A stretch of DNA of 64,000 nucleotides, taken from positions 4,650,001 through 4,714,000 of the forward strand of contig NW_026944384.1 of NCBI RefSeq assembly GCF_033439725.1, given 5' to 3'. A program made the translations under genes and the position numbers. Each line of letters opens with the position of its first letter. Position 1 is the stretch's first letter. This DNA is from Neurospora tetraspora (Eukaryota > Ascomycota > Sordariomycetes > Sordariales > Sordariaceae). Below are positions 41,534 through 52,958 of this stretch, piece after piece. The notes beneath the pieces were generated by a model that saw only the letters and a program-made list of their open reading frames with translations, did not search any database and was not told the DNA's origin.

Positions 41534-43385
41534 TTACTCCGAAACAGCGCCAAAGCAAGTCTCCATCATGATACCCGTAATCTGGTAAGGGTCGGCGTTG
41601 GACGCAGGGCGACGGTCCTCGAAGTAACCGTAGCCCTTGGCGCCGCATTCCCTAGGAATACGAATAGAGGCACCGCGGTTGGCGACGCCGTATGTGAAGG
41701 AGTCGATAGAGCCGGTCTCGTGACGGCCGGTAAGACGCTTGTCGTTGCCCTCGCCGTAAACGGCAATGTGCTCCTTGTGACGGGCCTCGAGCTTCTTGAT
41801 GGCATCCTCGATGTACTTCATGCCACCCTCCTTGCGCATGTTCTCGGTAGAGAAGTTGGTGTGGAGGCCGGCGCCGTTCCAGTCACCGGGAATGGGCTTG
41901 GGGTCGAAGGAGACCTTGGCACCGAACTCCTCAGACACACGGTGGAGGAGGAAACGAGCGAGCCAGAGGTGGTCACCCATCTCAATGCCGTCGCAAGGGC
42001 CGACCTGGAACTCCCACTGGGCGGGCATGACCTCGGCGTTGGTGCCAGAGATCTTAACGCCGGCGTACAAGCAGCACTTGTAGTGGGCCTCGACGATGTC
42101 ACGCTGGACAACCTTGCCAGCGCCGACACCGCAGTAGTAGGGGCCCTGGGGAGCGGGGAAACCGTTCTTGGGCCAGCCGTAGGGCCTGTCGTTGAGGTCG
42201 AGGAGAGTGTACTCCTGCTCGAGACCGAACCAGGGCACCTGGTCGGCATGAGCCTCCATCAACTTGGCGGCTTCATGTCTGTGGTTGAACTTGTTGGGAG
42301 TGCCATCGGCGTTCCAGCACTCGGAGAGGACGAGAATGTTGGGGGCACCACGGAACGGGTCAGGGAAGACGGCTACGGGCTGTGGAGGAAGTCATTGTTA
42401 GCGCCATGGCTTGTCAGAGTCGAGTGTTGTGGTTTGTATCTTACCTTGAGGTAGACATCGGAGTTATCGCCAGGGGCCTGGCCAGTCGAGGAACCATCGA
42501 AGTTCCAGATGGGAAGCTCATCAGGCTGATATTGGGCCTCCTTCTCGGGAAGAGTCTAGAACAGGTGCGAGTTAGCGTCATGTCATGCGCCATGTCTAAA
42601 GCAAATTGCCCGCTTTGTTTTCAGGTCGTCACTCATTCGGCGCATCCGCATCACCGCATCCATGATCGTTATGCATCGAAATCCGGGCTGTAATGGGTCC
42701 GCCGGGCAGCCCGTGGGTAACCGAGAGGGTGCCGGAACCTCTCCAAGTCGCATAGCCATAGAGAACCGGGACCAGATGAGCCGTGTCATACTGTCACGCT
42801 TCTCGCATGACTGCGCCACAAGGAAAAGGCCAAGGCCATGCACGGCGCCCAGAAGCCAATGCACCCGAGGCTGGTGCAGAGTCCAACACCACGCCACAGC
42901 GAGCTGAAACCGGTTTTGCGGGACGTGAAAAGCGTGGGAATGTGAGGAAAGGGCTCGGGATCGTCGCACTCTCCGCCGTCGTGGTTGGCTGCTTGGGTCG
43001 TGCACTCGGAGAGGACAGAGGGCAAATCGGGGAGCCCGTCGATTGGCTGATGGTATGGTGGATTCGAGGATGCGCCGAGAGTGACGACGGACAAAAGGGT
43101 CCATGGAACAAGTCGTGAAACAATGCGCAAAAAAGGAAAATAGACGAGAAAGAAACTCACCCTCGACTTTGACCTGGTGCCGCCTTCGCTGTCGATCCAG
43201 ATGTACTCGGCAATAAGCTGGCCGTTCTGGGGAAGACGCATGAACTTCTTGAGGTTCTCCGCGTTGGAGAGGAATGTTGTTTCTGACGCCTGTAGTCCGG
43301 ATGCGGTCAGTGACCAAGTTCCACCATGTAGGTGTACCAACGACCTCCATAGGCGTACGGCACAGAGGGTTGGGGGACTCACCAT
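41534..43385 (-). CDS. gln: Glutamine synthetase (type II, cytosolic)
   Basis: Four coding exons (43383-43385, 43161-43289, 42445-42555, 41534-42379) encode 362 aa. Exon 1 contributes only the ATG; a 93-bp intron follows, then [36 protein letters not shown] joins [20 protein letters not shown] and [18 protein letters not shown], the GS beta-grasp region. The catalytic domain has [12 protein letters not shown] (metal-binding Glu), [71 protein letters not shown] and [20 protein letters not shown]. It forms glutamine from glutamate, ammonia and ATP. The second intron is 605 bp (42556-43160), far longer than any other here. Neurospora has two such genes (gln-1, gln-2); I cannot tell which this is. 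Confidence 0.96.
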
Positions 43386-45010
43386 TTCTGCGGTTGTGTG
43401 TGTGTGTGTGTATGTGAAGATGGGAAGGATATTACGTATGGACAAGAAGAATTCGGGGTGTTGTTCGGGAAACCAAAGCAAAGAGGACGTGTTGCAATTT
43501 AAAGGGCTGGTGCAATGGGGTATCCTAGCGCCAGAGATATGATTTTGATAGAGAGAAGAGACAATAGATACGGGCTGCAGTGTCGGCGGGGTCTGAGGCT
43601 TTTTATATTCTTTGCTTCTGTCGCCAGGCCTACCTCACCGTTGTCGCAGGCAAAGATACATCTAGGGATGCGATGAGGTACTCGAGATACGGAGCAGGGT
43701 ACGTGCGGTACGGACGCCCATGTATACCGTGCATCAAGTCAAAGAAACTTTTCTGGCCTTGGATCCAGAGATAAGAAGCGGCACCCAAGGAAAACAGATA
43801 CCGAAAACAGGGATTGCTGGCTAAGAAAAAATAGCGACACTCCCCCGAGAATCGAGAAATGCCTGTGTGCATGCTGTGTGCGGCGCCGTGGGTGCTCACT
43901 GACACACAAGAGACTTCCCACGACTCCGCGCATTGTCATCTTGACGGTCCGCCCAAACGAGAGTGGGGAGTCGGGAATTACCCTCGTCGAGCCTACTGGT
44001 CACGGCCAACAGCCCTGGAGCCGGGTCGCCAGTGGGATGGAGAAGGCAGGAGACAAGGCGGGGGCGAGGCGAGGGCCGGATTCCTGCTACGTCGAGAAAA
44101 GTATACTCCTCTCCAGCACATGTACATCGTGAGGTAACGACGACAGTCCTACTTGTTGGAGATACGTAGGTACCTAGCTACTCGCTCGGTCGTCCAGGAA
44201 CAGTCTTACCATCCATCGGTTCGTCTTTACTGCCCCTTTTTTACGAGACGATAAGGCATCGGTTTAACTAAACATCGTCACGGTGTTCGTTGGTGACCTC
44301 TTGATACGTAGTCTCCGACGTGGTTCTTTGCTTTGGCGATTCATGCAGACGGGAATTCTAGACCGAGTCGCTGTTGTTGTGCACTAGGTACCTGCAGACC
44401 AGTGTTCCCCTGCCCGGGTGTGTTCTTCGCTGTTGCCCTTCTGTGTTCTATTTCAGTCGGGGCACTGCACTCTAGAAAACAGTGGGCACGTTTGGCACAT
44501 TTACCGCTTCCACAGGTCGGGGCTCAACAAAGACATGGAAATGTTCGTGATCGACGGAACCAAAAGAGATGTTCCAAGTTCTTCCCCCATTACGTAGAGA
44601 ACTGGGGACTCATCCTCATCTCGTCCGAGTTTCACTGTTCGGTAGTGTAGTGTCGTGACCGTCTTTGCGTCTCGATGTGCATCTGGCATCTGCCCGTTGT
44701 TCCAGTGTCCACCCGTTCGTCCGTACATGTCATCTAGCATTTCCCTTTTTGGCGTTTGGCAACAGATCTCCAACTCGGATTGGACGAGTTGAAGGCGGTG
44801 GCTCGGTAGAGTTTGGCAGCCTTCATGTTGTTTTACATCAGAGCCACCCTCTCTGCTTGAATTGAGTTCCCCGCCGTCGTTGCGGAATGCCTTGAAGTGA
44901 CGATGGCTTCCTGTTTGAAAAATTCAAGGTCGTCGACGGCTTGCGGGGAATTTGCCACCGAGGTGTTGAAGTCCCTTGCAATCGGGGATCTGAGGGTAAA
45001 GGAGAAACTA
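43386..45010. other. Intergenic, upstream of glutamine synthetase
   Basis: A GT dinucleotide repeat lies at about 43394-43412, just above the start codon on the transcript's leader. Beyond it are only short unrecognised ORFs. Confidence 0.5.
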
Positions 45011-45340
45011 CAGGAACTACCCCTGACAGTGCATGCACCTGAAAGTGCATAACACCCTCTAAATGCTTACAGCTGGCCGTCCGCAATTATTTAGTATGGG
45101 AATTTGCATAACTGCTATTTGCATACTAGATTGCTGGCTAAATTGGTGTATATGCATTTATTGGCGTCCTTTTTTAGGTACCTTTTAGGGCCTGACAGCG
45201 ATGCCAACCCTCTAAAGTTCCCCAAAATTCCTATGCTAGGGCGGGTAGAAAGTCTTGGCATGGAACTGTAAATGCATGAGCCCTCTAAATGCATACAAAG
45301 TGCCGTCCGGGATTACATGCATTTTCAGGGGTAATTCCTG
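45011..45340. mobile_element. MITE-like element, family A, copy 2 (330 bp, TA-flanked, inverted relative to copy 1)
   Basis: The ends read CAGGAACTACCCCTG (left) and CAGGGGTAATTCCTG (right), with TA at 45009-45010 and 45341-45342. The reverse complement aligns with 34949-35269 over nearly the full length, including an identical 46-base block at 45055-45100. The copies have diverged by substitutions and small indels, so this is not a recent duplication. There is no ORF. Confidence 0.88.
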
Positions 45341-48300
45341 TACCGATGGTTTCGGCTCACATGTAACTTTTCCACTTTACAAGATCGTCATTACCTCGGG
45401 GGTTATACGTAAAGGAAGGGAGGTATAGGTAAACCCCGCGTTTTGTGGTCACCTTAGCTGCTTCTATGTCTTGTCTTTACCTGAGACAGCGTTTGAGGCC
45501 TTTTCATTTCATGTTCATATGAGATATTCCTTTCAAACTCGAGTCCATGGTTTGTGGTTTCCGTTTGATACCAATCACACGCACAACCGAGAGCCTTTAT
45601 TGATACCCGTCCACGCGGCTGAAAAGCAAAGTGTGGTGGTCACGTCCAAAACGGGTTTCAAGGGTGTGTGGACTGTGGAAGCGTGGGGTGGAGTGTCAGC
45701 GACTCGGGCTGAATGTTCCACAGCATCACAACTCACAAGCAGGGCACGACGCCACACCAAATTCGACATTGAGGGCATACACCCTCATCGTCACTGAAGT
45801 GGCTGGAGCGATGGAGCGGGAAGTGCATCCCAAAAAGGCTTCCAACCTCGCCCAACAGGGGGCCGATCTGTCGAGTCATTTGGATGGATCTTTGGTCAAG
45901 GATCTTCCTCACGCAACAGTGATGATGCCTGGCGTCCCTGGCGCTCCGCTGGCGGTTATCCATCCCTATCTCCCCCATCAATGAGCGTTCCTGTTTTCAG
46001 GCCATTCAAGAAATCGCTTCAGGTATCGTGACCGTACTGCATTCCACCGGTAGTCCACCGTCGGCCCCGCCTATGACTCTTCGGCCCGGGAAGGCTCCTC
46101 TCTCTGTCAGGCGGAAACACTGGCGGATAAGGTGGGCGGATACCTTCCAGGTTGAACAGGAATCGAGCCGCGATTGTCAGTTCCATTGAAAGAGGGGCAG
46201 GAGGAGCGGCCGTGGGCCCCTCTTGTGCCTGCGGGTTGCCAGGGGCATTTTGAACTTTGAAGTGTTGTTGGTGTTGAAAATTGACATATGACCGTGTAAC
46301 TGAACCGCTCCAAATCCCTGGATCCGGGGATGAGCGTTCTGCCGTGGCATTTTAACATAGCCCCAGACCCGACCTCAGAGACCCTTCGTCCTGTGGAAGG
46401 TTTCAAGAACTTCCAACCCATCTTCTCTCAACTTCACATTGGTAGGACTGAGAGAAACATGACCTTCAAACCCAGCCCCTGCCAAGACCGTATTCTTTGT
46501 TTGTTGACATCATCCGGTCATTTCTACCTACATCCACCCAAAATTGGAACTGTATGGTCACTTCCCTTGTTCCTATAATGTATTCCCTCGCACGGACTCG
46601 TGTCGAGCACGGATTCTTGATAAAGAGACATAGAAGACGGCTGACTGGCACTGAGTGCACGGTAAACCGGCGGCTGAGGATTCAGTTCTATCCAGCAACG
46701 TTGGTTCCGCTTATTGTACACACTGTGTACAAGCGCTCCAAGTCAGACGCGTGGTGTCCAGAATTTTTTCCTTGTGGAATCTCGGTCGGCGTCGTCGTCG
46801 TCGTCGTCGTCGTCGTTATCGATATTGCTCTCAGCAAAACGCCAGCCCTGGATGGATATAACCTCGCAACATATCGTACAGGTTGTGCTCCAGGTACGCT
46901 GTAGGTACCTGGTTCGAGACGGCGAAGCTTGTCCGTCTTGCCGCCTTCAAAGTCTTAACTTGCGGCATTCAACGTCCCAGTTTCCCAGACTCTTCAGACT
47001 CAAACCCGTCACCAATGGGGAATCAAGTCAAAAGTCAGGAAAGGCAGAAGAAGAAGTGGGACCCCCAACAAAAGCAGCATGAAACTCGGAAAACGTCTTG
47101 CCCTTGCACTGCATATCCGTTGCTCAGTATCAGGCTACATTTGCCGATGGTATCATCTCAGCGCAACCTCAGCGCAACCCTTCAGCTGCAAGGCCCAGAA
47201 CAAGCCGGACCTGCAAACCGTGCACACAGAGCACCATCGGTGCAGCATCGGTGCAGCCGCCAGGCAGGGCAACAGGCGAGCGTCAGGTACGGATCCGTCC
47301 CACGACTTCCACGAACCTCCACGACACGCCCAACCCGACGGTCCGTTCTCGGCGGGTCCAGGGGACATCCTTGGATCCTTGCAGTTTTGTAGGTAAGAAT
47401 AATTCAATTGAATCGCCCAATTCCCACGGCATCGATGTGGCTATCACAGCCGATTCGCTCTTTGGCTCAGGTCGTGCCGCGAACACCACACTTAACCTTG
47501 ATCTTATCGCCATCTTCTCATTGGTCGCTTAACTTGAAGCTTTTCGTTGAGCCGTCGACTTTTTCTTTCAACGTCTTGTCGTACCGTGTTCTTCCAGTCT
47601 CTTTCATATGGCTTGAATTCTCTTCCTGGAAGATTGTTGGGGTCCCGTGAATAACACATCGTAGGCTGTTATCGTGTGTGCTTACAATTGCCCTGGGGAG
47701 TGGAGAAGTTTGAGGAAAAAAATAAAAGATCCACTAACGGAATTGGCGGTAGATCATCGCGAAACATGTTAGCCAAAGTTCCACCACGCCTTTTCTTTTC
47801 CGTGAACCCCTGCATATGGTGTTCCCTTGGGCTTGGCGAACACATCCACGCCTTTTTCCATTCTTCCCCAGAGTCTGCCATGTCCTTTGCGCAACCCGCA
47901 TTTTTCTCGGCTCCTCCCCGCATTCAGATCACTGCTCCCCATGAACCCCGGCCTTTCCCGAGATCCCGTCTTCCCGTAAGGATGTCAAGTGTGGTTCCTG
48001 GCTGGTGGTGCCCCTGGTGTCGGTGGTTGCAGCCTCCCCCTTTTTTTGTTTTTACCTCCGTCGGTAGCGTCACCTCGTTTTCTTGCTGGCAAGGGCCAAG
48101 AAAACCACGTTCCCAAAGGACGGGACGGAAATAGACGAGACGTCAAATCATATGCTTTTGTTGTCGTTTTGTTGTTGGCTTTTTCTGCTTTGCCATCCAT
48201 TGCAAGCCTCCTCCTTCCGCTCGCTCCAATTACGATGGCCAGAAATACGAAATATGTTACAAATAATAATGGTCTTTCAGACCGCTTCTTGTCCGTTTTC

Positions 48301-49872
48301 CTTTACAACGAAACCCAACTCCATGTTAAAATGCCTCAGCAAAAAAAAAAGACCTTTTGTCACCAACCTCAGCTTGGATTGATTGTATGGTTCGCGTCCA
48401 GTCCGTCAAAGTCACTGTGACAGAGACGGGCCGGCTTGATTCACTTCTTTTCCCACTTGAACTCCGCTCTGAAAATGACCGGGCTGATGTGATGTTCCAA
48501 AAAGTGCCAAAACCCAACACATGCGTTTCTATCACAAAGTCACAAACCCATTCGACCCAACTGTGGAGCAAAAACATCCACGAGCTGGACCTGCACCGAA
48601 CTTCATCTGGAACCCATGGAGTCGGCCCTGGGGGGCCTGCTAGCAGTGACTAGTCGACTAGTTTTTGCTCTGGAACCTTTTGGGGAAACTCGGTCCGTTC
48701 TCGTCTTACACGATGCCGGATACGTTCGTATGGGCATGGCTCTCTCACCTTGCCGTGACCGGTCCCTGGTCTCTACATTCCGATCTTCCTGTGTTTACTG
48801 TGTCGCTTGTTGCAAACGATTTTCAACAACGAGCATTTCGGACCTAGCGAGCCAGCCTAATGTCAGTCATATCGGAATGACAACCCTTTCCCGGTCTTCC
48901 CTCCGGCGTTGCATCTTCACGCATAGCCCGGGTTCATAGTCCAGCCTCAACAAGACACGAAACCATGAACCGAGATTGCGGATGCCTCGAGCGAAGATCC
49001 TAAAAAGGCCAAAATTCGCAAGGCCAAGACAGTCATTACCCTCGTTCGTCGAAAACCCTTGCTTTCACGCGGAAGTCACATCTGGTCTGGGTTAAACAGA
49101 TTGGCCGGATGGAATTTCCTCCAACCAGCAAACAATCCCATCCTGTATGGTTGTGACCTCAACTTCGAAATGCAGGTACAGGCTCACTGATTCCGTATGT
49201 ACACAGTCTCGCCTGAGACACATTACCCGTGTAACTCGACCGAAACCGAGCGTCCAGGTTTTTAGGAGGCACGTCTAGTGTCAATCTTGATCTCATGGCA
49301 TTAAAAACAGGTCTTGGACACTCGGAGTCGTTCCGAAACGGCAGAAGAGAAATGTTCAACATTGCTGTTCCTGATCAGAGGTCTGTGAAGCCACAGCCTA
49401 AAGACTGCATGTTCAATACTTACCTTACCCTTGAGGCATCCTTTGCTAGCTCACGGATCCGACATGGAACCACGAGCTACTGTGTGTAGAGGGAATGCTT
49501 GCCTTTTCTGTCCCGAAGCACAAACCTTCGGCTAGTTCCAGGGATCTTGTCTCACGAAAACGGCAAAACTTCTCCGAGACATCAATTACATATGCTCGTT
49601 CATGTGTCACTCAATGATCTAGTATTGTACAGGCTCAGTATTCTAAGTACCGAGCAACACTACCATGTGACTGACCTCTTGGGCTTCAATCCACTAAAGA
49701 AGAACATGTAAAACAGCGAAGAGAGGTTACAGGATATTTTTTTTGTGACAAGAACAACACAGAAAAGCCGGAAGATACATGAAACCAAAAATATTTAGGA
49801 ACCTGGACTCTGTACATGCTATCACTTGGCGAGGATAGTTTCAGATATGGTGTTTGATTACAACAAATACCA
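45341..49872. other. Long gene-poor intergenic region
   Basis: These 4.5 kb have normal base composition and no recognisable coding gene. ORFs of 100-170 codons overlap in several frames (e.g. 46497-46904, 46883-47392, 47676-48134) and lack family resemblance. A (GTC)n microsatellite of about 26 bases lies at 46791-46816. A long non-coding transcript is possible but unsupported. Confidence 0.5.
46791..46816. repeat. (GTC)n microsatellite
   Basis: Nearly nine uninterrupted GTC units in non-coding sequence. Confidence 0.85.
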
Positions 49873-52214
49873 TTACTGATCATAACAAACGTCCAGAGAG
49901 CCAAACAAGGATGGCGGCGGAGCATCAACCTCATCTTCAATCTCCTCAATAGGGTCGCCGCTGTAGTTAGGTAGTGCCCGTATATCCGCTCTCCCGTCAC
50001 GGGCCCGTTTTCTCGGTCTACCCCTTTTCCGTTTAAGAGTGACCGGGGCAATGGCTGCCGAAGGACGGTCATTGCGTGATGGGATAGAGTGTTTACCCCC
50101 AAATGGTCTCGGCGGCGCAAATCGAAACTGTTCCCCCGAGTCCGGGGCCCCGAATCGGGACTGCGCTGGTTCAACTACCAGAGACGCGTCTGTAGATGTG
50201 GTTACCGAAGCCGCTACCGAGGTCGATTCGCCCGGCGCATCTGACATGGCGATCGTCATGTTCTCGGTTGTCTCAGGCTCGTTACTGATGGGACTTGTGT
50301 CAACACAAAGAGGCTCCACGGCAACACTACTATGACTATTCGCAAGTGGCGTATATCGAGGATTAAGAACACGCTCCTCCGGGGAGGCTGAGGTAGGCTG
50401 AGAACTCGTCGATCCTGGCTCATTGATCTTTCTCTGGCTTTGGATTGAGTCTTCAATGGCAAAGTCTCTCCCATAAGACTTTGACAGCTCGACGTTGGCA
50501 GAAGAAGACGTTCCAGCCATTGCAATGTTGCTGTCGTGCCCAGAATGATCCTCGTCTCCGATGGATGGAAGGCTGTTTTCATCGTATGGCCGTATTTTTT
50601 GAGCTGCATCATGTCTTGCTTCACTGAATGCGTCTCGCTCGACCTCTTCACTATCATCGTCCCCAAACACGAATGTCTTCCAAACATCAATAGGGTCACC
50701 TTGATGTACTCCTCTCGTGGGTTCGCATGGGGCCGAGACTGGTTGGTTGGAGACAGCAGGTATATGCCAGTATCCATTATTCATTGTCTTTTTGACATCA
50801 TTTGACGATGTTTCGAGCAATACCGACAGCCTTCTCTGGTTTGGAGATGGTGTCGAGTGTCCAATCTTGTCGACTGGTCTGTCATATTGGCCAAGCACAC
50901 TCGAATGTGCGTCTGCATTGGAAAGCGGAGCTTCAGGCAGAGTAATGTCATTCTCGCAGGCACGGAGTGCTTGAGCTGGTGGTGAATACTCCTCGTACCT
51001 TACTTCGTGTCTTTCGCTTACTCCAGGACTGATTCTGGGCTGTGCCACCGGCTCATGTGGTTCAGGGTTTGTTTGTGCACCAGGAGCACTGCTAGACTCC
51101 TCCAACCAGGCCTTCCAGATCGAGTTTTCTGCTTTCTGTGAGGGCGGGACAGGGGATATTGTTCGTCCAACCTGAGCAACATGGCTGGCAATATTTGCGG
51201 AATCCAATGTCCCCGAAGAGAGCAATAAATGACCTGATATTGCTCGCAGAGGAACTGGATGAAAAATGCTCGGTACCGATGTCACAATATGATGTGTATC
51301 ATCGCTGTCTGTATGTCGTGAGGTTGCCTGTCTAGAGGGATAATCTTCGGCATCTGAGGAAGGTTGTCTTCGGACTCGCTTGCGGGGTGGCATATCTCCG
51401 GGTTCACAGTCTAGTAAACGAAATCAGTATATAGAAGTCATCTTGTTCTGGGCAACTACATACCACTCGAACTTCTCATGAAATGCCGACTCTTTTCAGT
51501 TGGAGCATTTTGCTTTGGATGTGCCAAGCTTTCGCTGCCAATGGTTGAGCTTTCTTTAAGCTGCTTTTCTTGACTTCCAACGCGGATTTGCACATCCGCC
51601 CGGCGAAGAGAACGCAAACGTGACGTGTGCTTTTGAGGGTACAGGCCCCGATTGCTCTGGAGAATATGCGCCGGCTTTTCTTTCGTTGCTTTCGTAGGTT
51701 GAGTTGGGCCTACCTGCTCTGGCACAAGGCGAGGTCGTTTGTTGACTTGAACAGGGGACCGAATTCGGCTTGCACCCCAGTCTTTGCTCGCAAGAAGCCT
51801 CTGTCTCAACCTCTCTACCTCTTTGGTGTTGGTGCGCGACCGAGAAGGCGCTGTGTCTGTAGCAGTAGCCTTGCCAACTTGCTCCTTCAAGAACTGATCG
51901 ACTGTTGGTAAGAGATGCTCGGATTTTGCAGGATCCTCTGCTGTTGGTACACTCGCACCCCATCTCCCTCGCCGATGAGAGGCGCCGTGGGAAGAGCTTT
52001 GCTCGGGGGGAAATGTATCAGGAGGGGGTTCTGGTAGAGCCGTGCTTGACTGAAGGTATGAGATGGGAGGAGGGCCGTTCTTCATAGCCTCTCTTTGCTC
52101 AGCTGCTCGAAGGTGAGCTTTTGCGAAGTACTCCTTCTGGCGTTGCTTTTCTGCGTTGGCTTTCCGCAACTTCCCGCGGCTATGGCGGTATAAGGTCCCC
52201 TCGGTCCAGTTCAT
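49873..52214 (-). CDS. Nuclear AT-hook protein of unknown function
   Basis: Two exons (51464-52214, 49873-51410) with a 53-bp phase-1 intron encode 762 aa. I chose the ATG at 52214 because it opens a well-structured block (MNWTEGTLYRHSRGKLRKAN, then AEKQRQKEYFAKAHLRAAEQ) resembling the conserved N-terminus of a fungal-specific family. An ATG at 52289 would add 25 residues. The rest is mostly polar and Ser/Pro/Glu-rich, hence disordered. Basic clusters PPRKRVRRQP (at the exon junction) and KRKRGRPRKRARDG suggest nuclear import. The latter holds an AT-hook core (RGRP) that binds the minor groove of AT-rich DNA. The C-terminus is acidic then hydrophobic (DPIEEIEDEVDAPPPSLFGS). A chromatin or chromosome-maintenance role is a guess. 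Confidence 0.8.
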
Positions 52215-52958
52215 TTTGAAGAACTTGGAGAGTCTTCTGGAAAGAAGTAACTGCTCGCATGGCCGTGACCCGGAAGAAGAGTACTCCATTGGGCTCGGAA
52301 GTTGTCGAAAATGATAAAGATATTTGGAAATGTGGATGGCTCAAAAAGGGCCCATTAAGGCCGACTGAAGAGCTGAGGTGAATGATAAAAGCTTCGAAAG
52401 TTGAGTAGGAAAATTGTCGAGCCGGTATCGATGCTGTGAGCGTGGTGTTGTTTGAATAATGCACTCGACGTGATGACAAGGAGAGAGTTCGGAAAGAGTG
52501 GAAGAATTTGAGGAGACGATCCGGGCTGAGGGATCTCACCGTTAGCTTCATGTTAACTTGGGCGAGGAAGCTGCGATCGTGGCCTATGGTATGTGGTGGT
52601 GTACGTTCCTTCCGCAGCTTGAACATCGAGTCCGAATATGGAAAGTGAGCTCGGTGTAAGTGGGAAGTACCCATGTACCAATGTGTGGCGGTTGCCCACT
52701 AAATACACCCCTCCCCAAAGGAGGCTCGCTCTTCATGTGGCTCAGTTTGGAGTGGAAAGAACTTACGTAAACCTCAAGCCCCCACCCGCCCCCACCACAG
52801 TCGGCGCGGGGTCACTGCCGTTCGGCTTCGGTGGGTCATCTAGAAGGCAGCTTCCGTCTGGAAGCTCCCGCACGGAGCGCCGACATCGCGGAACCCCTCC
52901 ACTCCTTCCTCCTTTCATCCTTTCCTGCTCCCATCAGCACTGCAATTCGCAAACCATA
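52215..52958. other. Divergent promoter, AT-hook gene / amidase gene
   Basis: A 744-bp head-to-head space. The plus-strand frame stays open upstream of the amidase ATG (from 52638) but lacks recognisable sequence, so it is read as leader. Confidence 0.5.

Noticed and set aside
41720-42454. 244-codon plus-strand ORF
   Set aside because: Antisense to glutamine synthetase; composition effect of biased codons.
45631-45984. 117-codon plus-strand ORF and neighbours in the 43-50 kb gap
   Set aside because: No homology I recognise, no splice pattern joining neighbours into a longer conserved product.
46791-46816. (GTC)n array considered as a CRISPR-like or coding repeat
   Set aside because: Plain trinucleotide microsatellite in non-coding DNA; the host is a eukaryote.
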